Shown piece by piece: positions 22,820-25,162 of a stretch of 25,162 nucleotides of DNA (position 1 is the first letter of the stretch; every line of letters starts with the position of its first letter). The DNA lies in the NCBI GenBank assembly GCA_002412715.1, contig DHVP01000050.1, positions 1 to 25,162 on the forward strand, read 5' to 3'. Source of the stretch: Deltaproteobacteria bacterium UBA5205. Lineage in GTDB: Bacteria; Desulfobacterota; Syntrophorhabdia; Syntrophorhabdales; Syntrophorhabdaceae. The notes beneath the pieces were generated by a model that had not been told where the DNA came from, ran no database searches, and was given only the letters and a program-made list of their open reading frames with translations. A program made the translations under genes and the position numbers.

Positions 22820-24082
22820 ATGGGAATGACTATAACAGAAAAAATACTGGCGGCACATGCGGATAAAGACAGGGTGGAACCGGGGGAGATCGTCGATTGC
22901 CGCATAGATCTCGCCATGGCCAACGATATCACGGGGCCTCTCTCCATAGAGGAGTTTGAAAAGGTAGGGGCAAAGGCTGTATTCGACCCCGAAAAGGTCG
23001 TCTTCGTCCTCGACCATTTTACACCCAACAAGGATATTCTATCCGCCGAGAACTGTAAGAAGATCCGGGAGTTCTCGCAAAAATACAAAATCGTCAACTT
23101 CTTCGAAGGCGGTGAATGCGGCATTGAACACGCCCTCCTGCCGGAGAAGGGGCTCGTCGTGGCAGGCGATCTCGTCATCGGGGCCGACAGCCACACATGC
23201 ACGTATGGGGCGCTTGGCGCTTTCTCAACGGGTATGGGCTCGACGGATGTCACATACGGGATGGTAACGGGCCGCATCTGGTTGAAGGTACCCGAAAGCC
23301 TCAAGTTCCACTGCTACGGAAACTGGCAGAAATGGGTGACCGGCAAGGAGTTGATCCTTCATATACTCGGCATGATCGGGGTTGACGGGGCGCTTTACAG
23401 CTCCATGGAATACAGCGGCGAGGCCATCTGTGCCCTGTCCATGGACTCCCGTTTCTCTATCGCAAACATGGCCATCGAAGCCGGTGGAAAAAACGGCATC
23501 TTCCCTGTCGATGACAAGACGACAGCCTACATGAAGGAACATGCATCACGGCCCTACAAGGTCTTCGAGAGCGACGCCGACGCGAAATACGCTCAGATCT
23601 ATGAGATCGACGTATCCAAAGTGGGCTTCAGCGTGGCTTGTCCTTCGCTCCCGTCAAACGTCAAAGACGCGGGGGAATTGGGAGGAACGCACATCGACCA
23701 GGTAGTCATCGGCTCCTGCACCAACGGCAGGCTGGAAGATCTGGAGATGGCCGCAACCATCCTTAAAGGCAAGAAGGTCAGGAAGGGTCTGCGATGCATC
23801 ATCATTCCTGCCACGCCGGCAATTTACGGCGAGGCCATGCGGCGGGGATATTTCCAAATATTCCTCGACGCGGGATGCATCATTTCGCCTCCGACCTGCG
23901 GTCCCTGCCTTGGCGGTCACATGGGCATTCTGGCAAAGGGAGAAAGGGCCGTTGCCACAACGAACAGGAACTTTATCGGAAGGATGGGGCATCCTCAGAG
24001 CGAGGTTTACCTCGCCGGTCCCGCCGTCGCCGCGGCCACGGCGATCAAGGGAACGATAGCCCGTCCGGAGGAGGTATTATGA
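22820..24082 (+). CDS. leuC: 3-isopropylmalate dehydratase, large subunit
   Basis: This 420-residue 4Fe-4S dehydratase isomerises 2- to 3-isopropylmalate together with LeuD. Cluster ligands are Cys300 (GSCTNGR), Cys360 and Cys363 (TCGPCLGG). DHFTPNKDI, GADSHTCTYGALGAFSTGMGS and RNFIGRMGHP are typical. At 420 residues it is the short, archaeal/anaerobe-type LeuC (homoaconitase-like) rather than the about 465-residue enterobacterial form. AAGGGG lies 6 nt before the ATG. It starts 10 nt after leuA and overlaps leuD by 4 nt, so the two subunits are probably made in equal amounts. Confidence 0.96.
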   Translation: MGMTITEKILAAHADKDRVEPGEIVDCRIDLAMANDITGPLSIEEFEKVGAKAVFDPEKVVFVLDHFTPNKDILSAENCKKIREFSQKYKIVNFFEGGECGIEHALLPEKGLVVAGDLVIGADSHTCTYGALGAFSTGMGSTDVTYGMVTGRIWLKVPESLKFHCYGNWQKWVTGKELILHILGMIGVDGALYSSMEYSGEAICALSMDSRFSIANMAIEAGGKNGIFPVDDKTTAYMKEHASRPYKVFESDADAKYAQIYEIDVSKVGFSVACPSLPSNVKDAGELGGTHIDQVVIGSCTNGRLEDLEMAATILKGKKVRKGLRCIIIPATPAIYGEAMRRGYFQIFLDAGCIISPPTCGPCLGGHMGILAKGERAVATTNRNFIGRMGHPQSEVYLAGPAVAAATAIKGTIARPEEVL

Positions 24083-24564
24083 TACTGAAAGGAAAGATCT
24101 GGAAATTCGGAGACAATATCGACACGGATATCATCATACCCGCGCAGTACCTGGCCCACACGGACCCGAAGGTCCTGGGATCGCACTGTATGGAGCCTGT
24201 AGCTCCCAACTTTCCGCGAGAGGTCAAGGCCGGCGACATCATTGTCTCAGGCACAAACTTCGGCTGCGGTTCCTCGCGGGAACACGCGCCCATCGCCATC
24301 ACGGCACTGGGAATACCCCTTGTAATCGCAAAGACCTTCGCACGTATATTCTACCGCAACGCCTTCAACAAGGGCCTCGCGCTCCTCGAAGCGGACATCT
24401 ATGACCTCGTGCGGAATGGAGACGAGATCGAAGTCGACATCACAACGGGCATCATCCGGTGTGGAACCAAGGAAGTCACAGCCAAACCCATCCCTCCCTT
24501 CATGGTGGAGCTCATCAATGAGGGGGGGTTGATAAACTATCTCAAGAAAAAGCTGGAGGGCTAA
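24079..24564 (+). CDS. leuD: 3-isopropylmalate dehydratase, small subunit
   Basis: This 161-residue swivel-domain subunit of isopropylmalate isomerase carries GKIWKFGDNIDTDIIIPAQYL, then GTNFGCGSSREHAP (the substrate-binding loop) and KTFARIFYRNAFNKGL. The length fits the short LeuD class that partners with the 420-residue LeuC. The start at 24079 overlaps the leuC stop as ATGA and has GGAGGAGG just upstream. A longer in-frame extension to 23794 lies inside leuC and is not real. asd follows directly. Confidence 0.96.
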   Translation: MILKGKIWKFGDNIDTDIIIPAQYLAHTDPKVLGSHCMEPVAPNFPREVKAGDIIVSGTNFGCGSSREHAPIAITALGIPLVIAKTFARIFYRNAFNKGLALLEADIYDLVRNGDEIEVDITTGIIRCGTKEVTAKPIPPFMVELINEGGLINYLKKKLEG

Positions 24565-25162
24565 ATGAAACAGTACAACGTTGCAGTCGCCGGGGCCACC
24601 GGAGCCGTCGGAAACGAAATGGTAAAAGTCCTCGAGGAACGGAATTTCCCGGTCAAGACCTTGACACTTCTCGCTTCCTCGCGGAGCGCGGGCAAGACTA
24701 TGAGCTTTCATGGTGAAAACGTAAAGGTGCAGGAATTGAAGGAGGATTCCTTCAAAGACATCGACATCGGCCTTTTCTCACCGGGCGGATCGGTCAGCCT
24801 CAAGTTCGCGCCCATCGCAGCGGCAAGCGGATGCGTCGTCATCGACAATACGAGTGCCTTCAGGATGGAGCCGGACATCCCTCTCGTCGTTCCCGAGGTA
24901 AACGAGCATGCGATCGCGCGACACACCAACCGGGGCATCATCGCGAACCCCAATTGTTCGACGATCCAGATGGTCGTCGCTCTGAAACCGCTCCACGACG
25001 CGGCAAAGATCAAGAGGATCGTCGTATCCACCTATCAGGCCGTTTCGGGCACCGGGATGAAGGCCATAAAGGAATTAGAGGCGCAGGTGCTGGCCATTTA
25101 CAATATGAAAAAGATAGAAAAGAACGTTTATCCCCATCAGATCGCCTTCAACTGCCTGCCGC
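24565..25162 (+). CDS. asd: Aspartate-semialdehyde dehydrogenase, 3' end beyond window
   Basis: The first 199 residues are present; the family is usually about 335-340. The enzyme reduces aspartyl phosphate to the semialdehyde for lysine, threonine and methionine synthesis. The NADP-binding start MKQYNVAVAGATGAVGNEMV, FSPGGSVS, VIDNTSAFRM and VVPEVNEHAI are present. The catalytic Cys131 lies in NPNCSTIQMV, and SGTGMKAIKELEAQ follows. It begins immediately after the leuD stop with GGAGGG in the end of leuD, so it is cotranscribed. leuB, often found between leuD and asd, is missing at this point. Confidence 0.96.
   Translation, partial: MKQYNVAVAGATGAVGNEMVKVLEERNFPVKTLTLLASSRSAGKTMSFHGENVKVQELKEDSFKDIDIGLFSPGGSVSLKFAPIAAASGCVVIDNTSAFRMEPDIPLVVPEVNEHAIARHTNRGIIANPNCSTIQMVVALKPLHDAAKIKRIVVSTYQAVSGTGMKAIKELEAQVLAIYNMKKIEKNVYPHQIAFNCLP

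Overview
The window (about 25 kb, GC-rich, densely coded on both strands) looks like chromosome of a Gram-negative anaerobic bacterium, most plausibly a deltaproteobacterium/Desulfobacterota relative of the syntrophic groups. This is inference. It rests on lipid A synthesis (LpxK), a short LeuC/LeuD isopropylmalate isomerase, a multi-PAS orphan sensor kinase, a molybdenum hydroxylase operon, a CoA-ligase remnant and dispersed palindromic intergenic repeats. No rRNA, tRNA, CRISPR array, transposase or prophage gene was seen.

Layout. Positions 1-1690 (-) hold tex without its C-terminus. It is divergent from a PEBP/YbhB-family protein (1827-2354) and a dodecin (2448-2663), which end at a hairpin terminator shared with the convergent block. 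Positions 2774-9992 (-) form a tightly packed six-gene operon. In transcription order it encodes a degenerate RsbW-like/GNAT-like fusion protein, a HisC-like PLP aminotransferase, the Mo, 2Fe-2S and FAD subunits of a xanthine dehydrogenase-family hydroxylase, and an MFS transporter. Four of the five junctions overlap by 4-8 nt. This is the most system-like and least explained part of the window. Divergent from it is ygiQ (10126-11904), a radical SAM protein.

Positions 11960-12604 (-) are a higBA toxin-antitoxin pair with a near-consensus promoter that contains an inverted-repeat operator. A secreted protein of unknown family and a GNAT acetyltransferase follow. An acetolactate-synthase-like ThDP enzyme (14061-15617, -) is divergent from a PAS-PAS histidine kinase with a four-cysteine insertion in its ATPase domain. 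The kinase gene overlaps an RNA 5-methyluridine methyltransferase gene. A 33-codon remnant of an acyl-CoA synthetase precedes a small HTH/zinc-ribbon regulator. Positions 19501-20055 are a gene-free repeat island. lpxK follows, then leuA-leuC-leuD-asd, with asd running off the end.

How the genes work together. leuACD-asd is a branched-chain/aspartate-family amino acid biosynthesis operon. The 2774-9992 operon is predicted to import or export, transaminate and hydroxylate an unidentified, probably N-heterocyclic, substrate. Several promoters (higB, ygiQ, the kinase, lpxK) place the -10 hexamer only 7-12 nt before the start codon with no usable Shine-Dalgarno. Genes with longer leaders (tex, PEBP, the ThDP enzyme, the secreted protein) have one. 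This suggests leaderless or near-leaderless transcripts alongside ordinary ones.
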